Positions 12,191 through 23,200 of a stretch of 64,000 nucleotides of DNA are shown here, in pieces. The position numbers were made by a program, and so were the translations under genes. The notes under the pieces were generated by a model that made no database searches, had not been told where the DNA came from, and saw nothing but the letters and a program-made list of their open reading frames with translations. Origin of the DNA: Diploscapter coronatus (Eukaryota; Nematoda; Chromadorea; Rhabditida; Rhabditidae); contig OZ038422.1 of the NCBI GenBank assembly GCA_964036155.1, forward strand, positions 4,053,201-4,117,200. Reading direction: 5' to 3'. The first letter of the stretch is position 1. Each line of letters opens with the position of its first letter.

Positions 12191-14873
12191 ATGAACATTT
12201 TTCTGTATCAATTTCTTGTCATTCTGTTCTACGAAGCCGATGTTATCCAAGCTCAAAATGAAACCGAGGTCGAGGTTTCTGACGATCTGCTGTATGGCAT
12301 AAATAATTATACGGGTTTGTAAAATATGAATTATCGAAAGTTCGTCGTTAATTTTAGACGAAGAAGAAACGCAAATTATGATGAGATTTATCAAGAACCA
12401 AAACAGACTAATTCAAGATTTGATGAAAGGGTATGAGAAGAATGTTGCTCCGATCTATACAAAAGGTAAGTATTATTGCAGTCCGACTACTTTACATAAA
12501 ATTTAAAATAGTGAGGATACAGGGACGAGACGGAACTTCTGGCTCCGAAAATTTGTATAAGTTCATTTCCGGTTCCGATTTTCAAATTTCAATTCCGTCT
12601 CGTCCCTGCCCCCCACTATTTTAAATTCAAGGTAAAGCAGTCGGATCGCAATAATAATTTCATAAATGATTTCGCTGAAAATTTTAGCTCGCTATTCCCA
12701 GCCACTGCGAAAAAAAATCCAACTGAACTATACATTTGTCTACTCAAAGCTTCTAGATTTGGTAACGTACTATCGTGTCTATATTTTTATTAGGAAAATT
12801 TTAGAACGAACCCCAAGAGCTTGTCACCATTATAGCTGAAAGTTATTTGGTTCGAATAGAGCTAAATTGAATTCTTATCAATCATTTTTAGCAATGGGAA
12901 GATCCAAGGCTCACGTTTGATCCAGCGAAATATGATGGAATCAAGTTTATCGTTGCAAACCGAGACCTGGTCTGGTCCCCTGACGTCGTCCCGTTTGATT
13001 CGTAAGTATTTTCGATGAACGATCGCTTGAAATGAAGTAGAAAGGACGTGTTCTTTCTCTCGTTTCAAAATGCGCGCACGGAATGCAATGGTTCATTTGA
13101 CGATTTAAAAAAAAAAATTCTTCGTTCCTTTGTCAGAATCAACGGGATTTTAGCCATAAAGATCTCCCAATTATTGTCAACTATCGATATTGATAAAAAT
13201 TAGTTGACTAATTAGCAATAATTAGCACAAAATTAAAAAAAAAAAATCTTCATACACCCCTATTGAAATTGCAAATAGATACATGGGTTTAGTCAGAAAA
13301 TCGAAGAAGTGCACGACCCTTATGCTCGCAACGTCAACATCCATGCGAATGGAACTGTCAAATATTATGGTGTATATACGGTGTCCTTTCTTTGTGTGAT
13401 GCAAGTAGGTCAATTAGATAATCGTTTTAAAGGAGAGTCTCACAACTAGGTGCAAGATTTCCCGTTTGATTCCCAAAACTGCTCATACTGCATGGCGTCG
13501 TATGTATTTGGAACGGTGGAAACGAATGTTCAGTCATTTATTCATCCTAATTTCGATTATAAGTATATGGTAGGTATCACGAAATTTTTGAAAACATTAT
13601 AACCAACATTTTCAATATCCAGAAATGTTTCCAAATTAATATTAATAGTTAATAAAATGAAAAGAAACTTGAGTCGAACGCTGAATGGGAAATTACAAGC
13701 GTAACAACGGATGTGACAGTAAACGGTTATCTTGAGAATTCGTTTCAAGTGGTAAGAATTCTAAGGGGATCTGGAAAAGTTATTGCAATAGTTACATCCT
13801 TGTGTACGAAATAGCATACCGTAAAGTCTAAAATAAATCCACTTTAAACACTAAAGAATACCATAAAACACTTTCTGAGATAGTCGGAATTGGGTAATGG
13901 TAGTTCTGGCATTTTATGAGGTGGACGTCTATTTTAGATTTTACGGTGGGTAATGGATCAATTAGTCTACCAAATACTTGCCTATTTTGTATATATCTAT
14001 GTTGCTATGCAAGTACTTTTCAAATTTCCGAATTTTAACGTAATTTTTGGCAGAAAAATGAGTTTAGGCATGTGTCCACATCATATTCAAAAGACACTAC
14101 ACTTATTATGTGGTCCTGATAATCATACCGTCATTCATCATGACTTTCCTGTGCGTGGTTGGGATGTTTTGGACAGAATTTACTAGGGAGTCATGTCTAG
14201 AGAAGGTAAATTTAGCAACTTTGTCTTCGGAAATAAATTCGTATTCAGCTGAATTTGGGATTTGCTGCAATTTTGGCATTTGCAATGGTGTTGCAGATTA
14301 CTGCGGACTCAGTCCCGAAAACTCCATCCATACCAAAATTATGTAAGCGCTTTCAATGAGAGCTTAAGAAAAATTCTTCAAAATTTAGCGATTTTTTGTA
14401 ATTTATTTCAAAATTTTTTAATCTCATTTTCACTAGTTTTTCAAGACTCTGCAAGGCATCTTGATCGGTCAAAAATCGTTAGAATTAAAAAAGGTAGCTA
14501 TCATCTAATTCCAATGTTATTTTTCATATCTCTGATCAGAATTATATAGAAAAGTACTTATGCTAGTTTCAGCTTCAATGAATTTTTATCAACTGATAAG
14601 TGCAATATTTTAATTTCAGCGCTCTACAATCTAATCAACCTATTATTAGTGACAGTCTCAATAGCTATAGTTTTGTCCGCTTCGAAAATCAAGGACCGAC
14701 ATCGCGATAAAGTTGAGCAAATCCAGAAAGAAAAACGGATGAGCAACGATTTTTCGAAAGAACCGAAAAGCTTCAAAATCATGAAAAAATTAGTCTGCAC
14801 AAAGATTCACATCATTTGTTTGATATGTTTTCCAGCCGCTTCAATTATCAACTTGATATTTTTGATATACTAA
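12191..14873 (+). CDS. Cys-loop ligand-gated ion channel subunit 2 (cation-type)
   Basis: Tandem paralogue of the preceding gene with the same exon plan. The ATG at 12191 opens a signal peptide (MNIFLYQFLVILF) that ends at AQN, and both genes continue to NNYT at the first splice. Later exons give GYEKNVAPIYTK, WEDPRLTFDPAKYDG, VWSPDVVPFDS and the Cys-loop CVMQVQDFPFDSQNC with 13 residues between cysteines. TM1 is FKRHYTYYVVLIIIPSF (about 14093), TM2 LNLGFAAILAFAMVLQ plus PKT (14249 on), TM3 starts LYNLINLLLVTVSIA, and TM4 ends in NLIFLIY at the stop. All introns checked use GT-AG, including the one whose donor is lost in gene 1. CLEK before TM2 argues for cation selectivity; there is no CC pair in loop C. 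The ligand is not predictable from sequence. One intron (12466 on) contains a palindromic insert. Confidence 0.85.
12471..12656. mobile_element. palindromic MITE-like insert in channel 2 intron
   Basis: About 186 bp within one intron. The left arm (12471-12538) and right arm (about 12593-12656) are inverted copies: TCCGACTACTTTAC pairs with GTAAAGCAGTCGGA, and AGGGACGAGACGGAA with TTCCGTCTCGTCCCT. The centre is imperfectly palindromic as well (GGCTCCGAAAAT / GGTTCCGATTTTC). No coding capacity is visible. It is probably a non-autonomous DNA transposon, though the superfamily cannot be named and no target duplication is clear. It contains the plus-strand frame at 12433-12624, which is not a gene. 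Confidence 0.7.
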
Positions 14874-15234
14874 CTAATACTAGTTTCTAAAGAGGGTATT
14901 TGTAGAATTGGCAAATTGGAGAAATCGCATGTAGATTAGGTTTGGAGAAAATTACTTTCTTTCTTTCTTTCATATGCTATTTCACAGTTGGTAATTGTTA
15001 AAGCTATCAAGTCAAAATAAATAAAAATAAAAGCTTCTTTTCTTCAAAATAATTGCTCGTATCAAGCAGTCGTTTTTTCTAGTTTTGACAGTTCTGTCTC
15101 TATTGCCTCTGTCCTGCTCATACAAAGAGGTGTCAATCAACGTGCATTGTCTCGCTATGCCTGAGGACATGTCAAGTTGCATCGAATTGCATTATTAGAG
15201 AGAATAAGGGCTCATTTGAGACCCTCTCAGACAT
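14874..15234. other. spacer with poly(A) signal and signal-peptide-like frame
   Basis: AATAAA at 15016-15021 can serve channel 2. A TTTC microsatellite lies near 14957-14975. From about 15028 to 15202 an open frame reads like a small secreted peptide (FFLVLTVLSLLPLSCS, then a short Cys-containing tail and stop), but it has no upstream in-frame ATG and no clear splice acceptor. Confidence 0.35.
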
Positions 15235-15345
15235 ACTCGTATGGCCCAATTGGATGTGTGACCACCAAAGAAGGCGTCCGCCTACGGTCCAGGGTTACGG
15301 CCCTCAGGAAGCGGAAGATTCTAGATTCGAATTCTAGTACGGGTA
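15235..15345 (+). tRNA. tRNA-Arg(ACG) with anticodon-loop intron and a D-arm insertion (possibly a pseudogene)
   Basis: The acceptor stem ACTCGTA (15235-15241) pairs with TACGGGT (15338-15344, one G-T). The A box TGGCCCAATTGG is at 15242-15253 and the D stem GCC/GGC is intact. The anticodon stem TCCGC (15277-15281) pairs with GCGGA (15311-15315), loop CT-ACG-G, five-base variable loop, T stem CTAGA/TCTAG around TTCGAAT. A T run follows at about 15348-15352 as a Pol III terminator. Two insertions interrupt it: 22 nt at 15288-15309, at the canonical position after base 37, and 15 nt at 15256-15270 (starts GT, ends AG) inside the D arm between GGAT and AAGGCG. Without the inserts the body agrees with the usual eukaryotic tRNA-Arg(ACG). 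The D-arm insert is abnormal, so function is uncertain. Confidence 0.65.
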
Positions 15346-17294
15346 GTATTTTTGGCAAAATTCAAGCAGGTTATCTTTTGCAACTTAGTAATAAACAATT
15401 CCTACAAAAACTCAAATTTTAATGGTGTAAAATTAGCATAAAAGGCGCAAATTCTGGGGTATTCGTCAATTTTTATTGTTTTGTTTTCTTTCCATCTTAG
15501 ATGGAACGGTAAATGGTTTTCCCTAAATTTCCATTACTAAAACACATTCCTTTCGTATGATCGAAGATGAGTGATTTTTGAAAGAATCGAATAAACGCTC
15601 GGGTCCTTCAAGATCAAGTTTGGTTTGTTACCTGTAGATTGGCACTATGAGAAATGAAGTGCAGTAACAATAGATGTAGACGGACAGGCAGTATTTGTGC
15701 ACTCAAAAAGTAGAGAAAATAATTATAAAGAGCGGCCTTCTCTATGACTACTTTCTCTGTCTCAGTCTCTCGTTGAGTTTATTTGACAAGGTTTGACGGA
15801 CAATTAGGGTTTGAAGATGACGAGAATAGAATGTTTAATCGGAATTTCGAGTAGATACTGATGTAACAAAGTCTATAAATTGCCAAAATGATGTAATGAA
15901 GATTTTTGAGCAGATCCAAGCAAGGCATGAGCCAAATCTCTCATGCGTATGCCCTTTAGCCAAAATGGTCAGCTAAAATCATGCTTCATACCCCTTTATA
16001 TATCAACTTTCTATAGAAAATTTTGATTTTGCGTACCCCCTCCCCTAATTTTTCATTCGGCTGAAAGTCTGCCTAGGCTTGTTTTTGAGTAGTTGGATGA
16101 GATACTTTTTCGTTGAATGATGAATTTTAAATTTGAAACGGACTATGAGATTTTTGCAACTTTAGATTATTGTGATTTTATTACCACGATATCAGTATGA
16201 TACTCTAGTCTTAAGAATAAATTCTGCATAAAATAGTGAATTTTGAAGATCACTAGCAGCGTGAGAGATTTACAAATGCTAAGGCGATTTCTGGTGGATC
16301 AGCAGAGAAGTATGATAGTAAGATCGAAAACCCCGGGTTTTAAATATAGTCGAAGCTTTAGATTGTCAGAATTATGCAGTTAATTGACACGTTATGCGCA
16401 AGTTAGAAAGTTTATTTCTAGGGGCTAATAATAATAATATCACAAAATTCGATAAAATGAGATTCAAAGTGTAGAACAACCTCAGAATTCAATCTTTTTT
16501 CTGGGATAACCATCAAATAATCTAGAAAATGCATGAAATGAATGTGTATTCACCCTGTTGCAATATACCGGAATGAAAATTAGCATAACGAAGGATTTTT
16601 CATCATTTCAATGACCAAAAATTTGTAGGGTCTCTAAATATTGCAAATGAACAAATATTGCATAAAAACGGAGTAAATTTTGCAGAATGAAATGTAATGT
16701 TTGGCAAGATTTGGATGATGAAATTGATGAATTGATGCAATTTGGGATTTGAAAAGAACGAACGATGGGGATCCATGAATATCAGCTGAGCAAATTGACC
16801 CGCCTGGCGAAAAGGGAGAGTGGAAAAGGGATGACCACAGATGATGGTCGATTATGATCCGAATGATTAATTAAATCCTTAATTTTGAATAGGCTTCACT
16901 CATCAGATCGGAATTCGGAGCCTGATTCAGGTAGTAGTGAAATCTGAATTGTTTAAAATATTTATTGAAGTACCGAATTTTAACTATTTATTTCTGCTAA
17001 CAATAAGATGTGCAATCGATGAAATGATGCTGACTTTGCAGCGCTAACTCGTGAACCACAAATTGTGCTAATCTTATTGAATTTTTGTGCACTTTTCTTG
17101 TATTTATTTTTTCAGAAATATTGGTCACGAATTTTCTAGACACAAAATTGACTATAAAATGAGTAGGAAAAGTCCCAGAGCAGGGCTGTGAAATTTATGG
17201 GTCGAGAAGTCGCACAAAATCCGACCCGTCATTGTTGGTTTTATTTTTGAGAATTACATGAACAGTTTTAAAGCTAATGTTTTTTCAAAAATAA
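15346..17294. other. intergenic region between tRNA and huntingtin 3' end
   Basis: No exon chain or RNA gene seen. It includes a near-palindromic AAAACCCCGGGTTTT at about 16328 and, near its right end, the likely huntingtin poly(A) signal. Confidence 0.5.
17240..17245 (-). terminator. polyadenylation signal of huntingtin gene
   Basis: TTTATT on the plus strand gives AATAAA on the minus strand, about 50 bases after the stop codon at 17295-17297. Confidence 0.45.
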
Positions 17295-20200
17295 TTACCT
17301 GCTTGATAGCTCAGGTTTTCCTATGGCCAAGAATAAGCAAACAATGAAATGCTGAACTTTCTGATTCTGCTTCGGGTAGTTCTTGATCCGATGCTTTACA
17401 AGAGCATCCAAATCGGATAAAGTTGATAGTTTCTGCGATTCGCGAAGAACATCGCAGAACTAAAGTTAAGAAATCTGGCTAGTTTCCTTTGAACAAAAAC
17501 TACGTTGTAGATCATTTTCAAAGCGAATTCCGAGTTGAGTGGCAGAATTCCATTTTTGGTAGGCTCTCCCAGCTGCGCGATCAAAGTAAATGCGTGCTCA
17601 GTGCCATACAAACGGAGCAACGCACTGGGAAGGACTTCGGAAAGCAGTTCAGCGTCGTGTGATTCACATCGATGAAATCTACAATTTTTCGTTGTCGAGT
17701 CTTTCGCAAAATTGCCTTATCAAAACGTCGCAAAATGTAATGAGATAGTAAGAGTAAGCTAGATTTTTTCTTCTGTCAGTTTCTATAATATTTCAGGGTC
17801 CTATATCATGCTTGTTAATTTTTCCCTATTCTTAAAAAAAAAAAAACTCACACTCCATAGACCTCTTCTAAAACCTTATCGTATTTGAAGATGTGTTGCT
17901 TTTGAATGTCTGGATCTTCACGGAACACGCAAGAGATAAAGATTCGTAAAGAGTAGACAAAATTGACGCTCGCTGTGGTGTATTCACGTAGTGATGCTAA
18001 AATCGTCGATGATATTTTCCTCAGAAAAGGTGGATACTTTGAATCGACGTCAGAAACTGGTTAATGAACGACGCACTGTAGAAGATGAGGTGTTCCACTC
18101 CAGAAGTGATCAAATCTAACAGCCATGGGGGTAGATGAAGAATTTGATACGCTTCGCAGATTTTCTAAAAATGTCGTCCTTCTAACAATAGGGAAGAGAT
18201 GAGAATGTTTGACCTGATTAATGGAATTCTTGAAGTTTGTCTGCAGAGGCTCTTCCATGATCCGAAAGGCTATTGACCAAAGCAGCTTGGTGTACTCATA
18301 GGACATTGGAACGCTAATTTTTTAAAATTAAAAAGCGTCTTAAAACATTCCTACTCATTGACAAGAATCGGATCCGAAACATTCAGTTGCTTCCCAATTT
18401 CTTGCAGAACAAATCCGGCTACATACTGAACGACAGGTTTGATGACTTCGAGGGAAGAACTTTGCAGGAGGTAAATGAATCCGTGCATGGTGGCTTCTCG
18501 GACGAAGGTGCACTCGAAAGTAAGACCGAGTTCAACCTGAAATGTTTTTCGTGAATATTTTCAGAGGAATATATTGCAATTTCATAAAACCAATACTTCA
18601 GGAAATGCAAAATTAGAGTGGAAGAATAGGACGACTATGTTTCCTAGTCTATTGCCATGCACTTGTGATTTACAGGGTTTCATTATGAAATGAAGAAATT
18701 TACCCATTGCAAAATCTGCTTCGCCTTGTTGGCATCGGTCATTCCAGGGTCAATGCTCTCGAGTCCCAGAACTGTCATCGATTTGAAAAGTGAGTAGAGT
18801 ACGAATCCGACGTCAGGGTGATCGTTCAGGTACCCACCGCGAATGACGTTCTTCATTTCAGAATAGCAAAACTCGAAAGAGGCTCGTTCGTCGAATAGAT
18901 CGGATAGATAGGTCATCTGAAAGATGTGTTCGGTTTGTTTCAATTGTGCATGTCAAATGAGTTTCGGCAATTTTCAGTCCAAATGAACGTTTAAAGACCA
19001 TTATTATCCATGAAAGTAGTAAAATAATCAAAATTTTATTCCCTATTTCAATCAAATCGGTATCCAGGAAAAAAAACCGTATAGTATCTTTTCCTCACTC
19101 TCTCTCTCTCTCTCTCTTCCAACACTATTTTCGCATGGAGAGAATAGGCTGTATTTGTGGTAAAAGCTTGTAGGAGATGAATACTCGAGTTGTTGCCCAC
19201 GTCTGTTACCAGCGAGTATACTCTTTAGCCACTCTGCCAAAAGTGATACGAATGTGAGCCTTTCTCGAGAGAGTTTCTTCTTCTCTTTCTATATCTATAT
19301 CGCATGCTCTCCAACCTGGCGATATAGAGCTGTTATAGTATGGAATAAAAGATACCATAAGGACTATTTCTGGGTACCGATTTGATTGAAAAACGGGGTA
19401 CGTACCGATCGAATCGTAGCTGACAATAGTGGCAAAGGTAAATAATCCAATCCCCGACTGAACCAATGCGAGTAATTGTCGAAGAGAGCTCTGACTGAAG
19501 AGGCTGTATCCAATTCGCAGGTCGACTTCAGCAAATGCTCAGATATTGAAATCGGAAGACGCTGAATTTCAAATGAGTCATTTCTTTCTGAAAAACGAGA
19601 ATTTACAGCCAAATTGGATTGATCTTTCCTGGCACTGCTTTCTGGCGTTGTCTCTCGAATAAGCGTCCACAAGGAAATAGCTGAGAGCTGGTTCATATCG
19701 TAGATTGAGCCCTAAGATCAAATATTTTATTGGTTGCTTTTTTTTAATTCGAATTAAATAATATCAAATTTTTCGAAACCTACATCATATCCCAGATGCT
19801 CGATGTTTTCCCCATACACCAACATTGGGTCAGATTTCGTCTGTAACTTCCACTTGAGCTTCTTGAGTCGTTGGTAGCTTCTGCAAAGGTAAGATCGTTT
19901 GGAATAAGAGGGGATATTCTCACCTCGACTGATAGAATAAATCCGAAATTTCTCGATGCTTGATGTAGAATCTTCCGATTGTGTTTCCAGGCTCAGGAAT
20001 CAGCAGCGAGTGGATCAAAATGCTGGTTAAAGCGTCGACTGCTCGACTGCTGCAGAGGATCCTCTCGGATAGGTTCTGAAAGCCCAAATTTTATGTTTCC
20101 GAATTTTGGCGAGAAGGCAGGAAATGACTAGAGGATAGTCCAGAGGAAGGACGATTATGAATTTGTTAAATTGCGCTAAAAGCTTTACAGCAGAATTGTC

Positions 20201-23200
20201 GTTTGTGATCTCATTTCCGGTCGGAGTTGAAGAAAGCACGCCGAACAAGGACATCCAAATTTCTTCGAATTGAGTTCTAGATGTCCACCCTAGCCTGGAA
20301 ATTTATGATTTTAAAAATTCGGAATTTTTCCCCTACCAAACAACTCTAGCCGCGAAGTCATTGAGAATGTCGATGTTGGAAAGCAGATGGATGTTGACGA
20401 GGGGAATGTGTAGATGTCCGCTGGCTGTTAACTCTACTCGAGGTGACCAGTTCATTCTGAAAACGTAAAATTACATCAAAGGTTCCTTGAACAGCTATAG
20501 AAAGTTTTAAAGTATTTGCAATTCGCAAATGTCGCAAAGTCGAATCTTGAAAAGATACGATGCAAAAGCGAGAGACTGTTTCCAGCAATTGCGAAATGAA
20601 GACCTGACAATCCATTTCTTTCCTTAAACTATTTTGCCATACTCAGTTATCAGAATAGCCAAGTGGTAGTTCCACATCTATGGCTTGATTAGTTATTATA
20701 GGTTACATATTTGTGCAAGTAAAACTCAAATTGAAGAAGAATCAATCAGTAGGTTCCATTTGATTGCATATTAAAATCAACATTTTTCAATAACCTACTT
20801 CACAGCAGTCATAGAAATGATTGCCAATGGATGTAGGAGAGGGAGCCGAAGTAAGGTTTTCAGTAGAACGTCTATCAGTTGATCCTTCTCTTTTCTCGAT
20901 TTCCGATCGAAATGAGCCTTGACCAAGCCTTGAGCTGTTTCGGCCATCCCTCGAATCATTCCTTAAAAACTAAGGATAAATCTTGGCAATTGAATGAAAA
21001 ACCTTCTACGGTGAGATCTCCAAACTTCATATTCAACTTCTGAGGGTTAACAAATTCAAGCCATTTTCCAGGGGATTCAGTTTGTTGAGCTTGATCCTGA
21101 AATTTAACAATTATTTATTTGTGAATTTGTAAAAATTACCTTATCAAGCAGTGACAGTAGTTCGGTGAGTAGGCGATGCAACGATTCCGCACACGTCAAG
21201 GGCTGTTTCGTGAACATTTGCTGGGCAGATTCATGTTGAAACACAAATATCAGCCCTTCAATTGTTGGCGAACAAATGAAATTTCTCGCCTGAAATTCCA
21301 ATTCCCTATTTCTTCCAAATAAACATTCCTACAATGCATGTCGAAACGTAATTGGACATCCGATCAAGTTCAGGAATCGTAAACTTCTTGACTGTGATAT
21401 TATGTCTCTTGGTCTAAAAATATAGTAAAGTTTCACTAGCTAATTTTTGAAACTCACTAGCAACGAGATATGCTTGAAAAGGAATAATTTGGTTTGCAAG
21501 CTTTTATCAGAGGTATTGACTTCAATTGGATATCTATCAAGAATGAAATCGGCAATATTTTGAGTCTTTTCCAATCCTTCTCTGTAATTCGTTGTCGATA
21601 CTGAAAATTCGGTTTTTTTTCTAATATTCTTTCCAAACTATATAGCCTACGGTTGATTGAATCGAGATGAATGAGCATGGCATCTATCAAAGTACAGCAA
21701 GATAATCGACTATTTCGTTGTGGCTAAAACGCATCAAACCTCAAAAATAGAAAAAAGAATCCTTCCTTACAATTGATTCAATGACATATTGGATGTCATT
21801 CAACTCTAAGCTGAAAATCTCCTTGTACAGAGAAAAATCGGAGCAAATCGATGAAGAGGAAAGAATTGAAGCATAAAAATTTGACGTCGATGCATCGAGT
21901 GATGGATTTGGTAGTGGCCTAAAATTGGATTTTCTTTCAAAAAATGAACAAAAACAAAGACGAACGAGTTAGTTTCGTCAATCTGTTGATGAGTAGAGTC
22001 ATTAGAGTTTTCACGCCGGCCAGTAAATCGATTAGATCGGTTAGATTTGTTAGTTGTTAAATCAAACAAGCAGCACATCAACCTGCTAAACATAACTGTA
22101 AACTAGGATAATAAACCAAGTCAATTCTTACCTCTGATTAGCCATCATCACCGCCTCTTTCTGCTCCTTCTTTTTCATTCCACATAGTTCTTGAATTGTG
22201 AAGAATAGAGATGCTAGTTTCACATTGCTCGATGTGTCGCATGCTTTCGAAAGAGAACTCGATCGCAGAATCTTAGCAATTCGAGGGTAGTTATCTAAAT
22301 TCTAGATTTTAAGATGAACCTTCATGAAACCCTACCTTTCTTGAGGATGGATATTATCATTTTGAGCAACAGCAGAAGATAATCTTCATGGTTGATTAAT
22401 TTCGGATTATTCGAATCATCAAGTGATTGCAAGCATAATCCTTCGAAAGTGCTAAAATAATTTTTCATTTATTCTGAAAAAAAAACCACTTTACTTTGCA
22501 AACCAAACTTCTGGTTCAACCACATGACTTTCCATTCTCATCACCAACATTTGCTCATCTACGTTGTTGAACAGGCAGAATAAAACTGGAACCATCTGTC
22601 GAAGTTCCACATGTGAGGGTGAATTCTGAAAGTTATTCATTCATGAACAGGATTAGGATACTCGTATTCGCAAATTATTACATTGAAACCGAGCTCAAAT
22701 CGGTTAATCATGCTTGCTACTTCTTCAGGTTCTCACTCAAAATTGACTCACTCATACTCTGATCTCTTTCTTCAAAATACGTAATAAATTTCAGATTGAA
22801 TTGGCTAAGAGGTTCGAGTTCCTATATGAGTCCAAGATGTTCTAGAAATGAAAACTTACCATTCCCTCACAGTCCTTGAGATATTGCGCAATTGAATCTA
22901 GTGGACGATAAATTGACGGTGACATTGCCGATAGTGACAAAACTGCTTGTTGGACGGTGACTGATTCAAGGGATTTCGCAAATTGCTTCCAAATCGGAGC
23001 AAACACTGACATGAAATCGACGCTGTATATTGCTCTGAAAGAAAGCCAATTCGAGTTTTTCAGTTAAATGATGCCAACTTTTTCTCATCACTTGCCGAAT
23101 GAAGAAATAGCAACAAAATATCGAGCATTTTCGCCGGTTGGTATTGGAACAAATCTGGAGATTTCGCTAGAACTGCATCGTAGAGCAGTGGACTTTCGGA

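Noticed and set aside
12433..12624. Plus-strand frame in the channel 2 region
   Set aside because: It begins in a channel exon in the wrong frame and runs through the palindromic insert.
17180..17195. CAGGGCTGTG-type motif shared at about 17187, 27541 and 62826
   Set aside because: Only 9-11 bases are shared and the flanks do not align, so a repeat family cannot be claimed.
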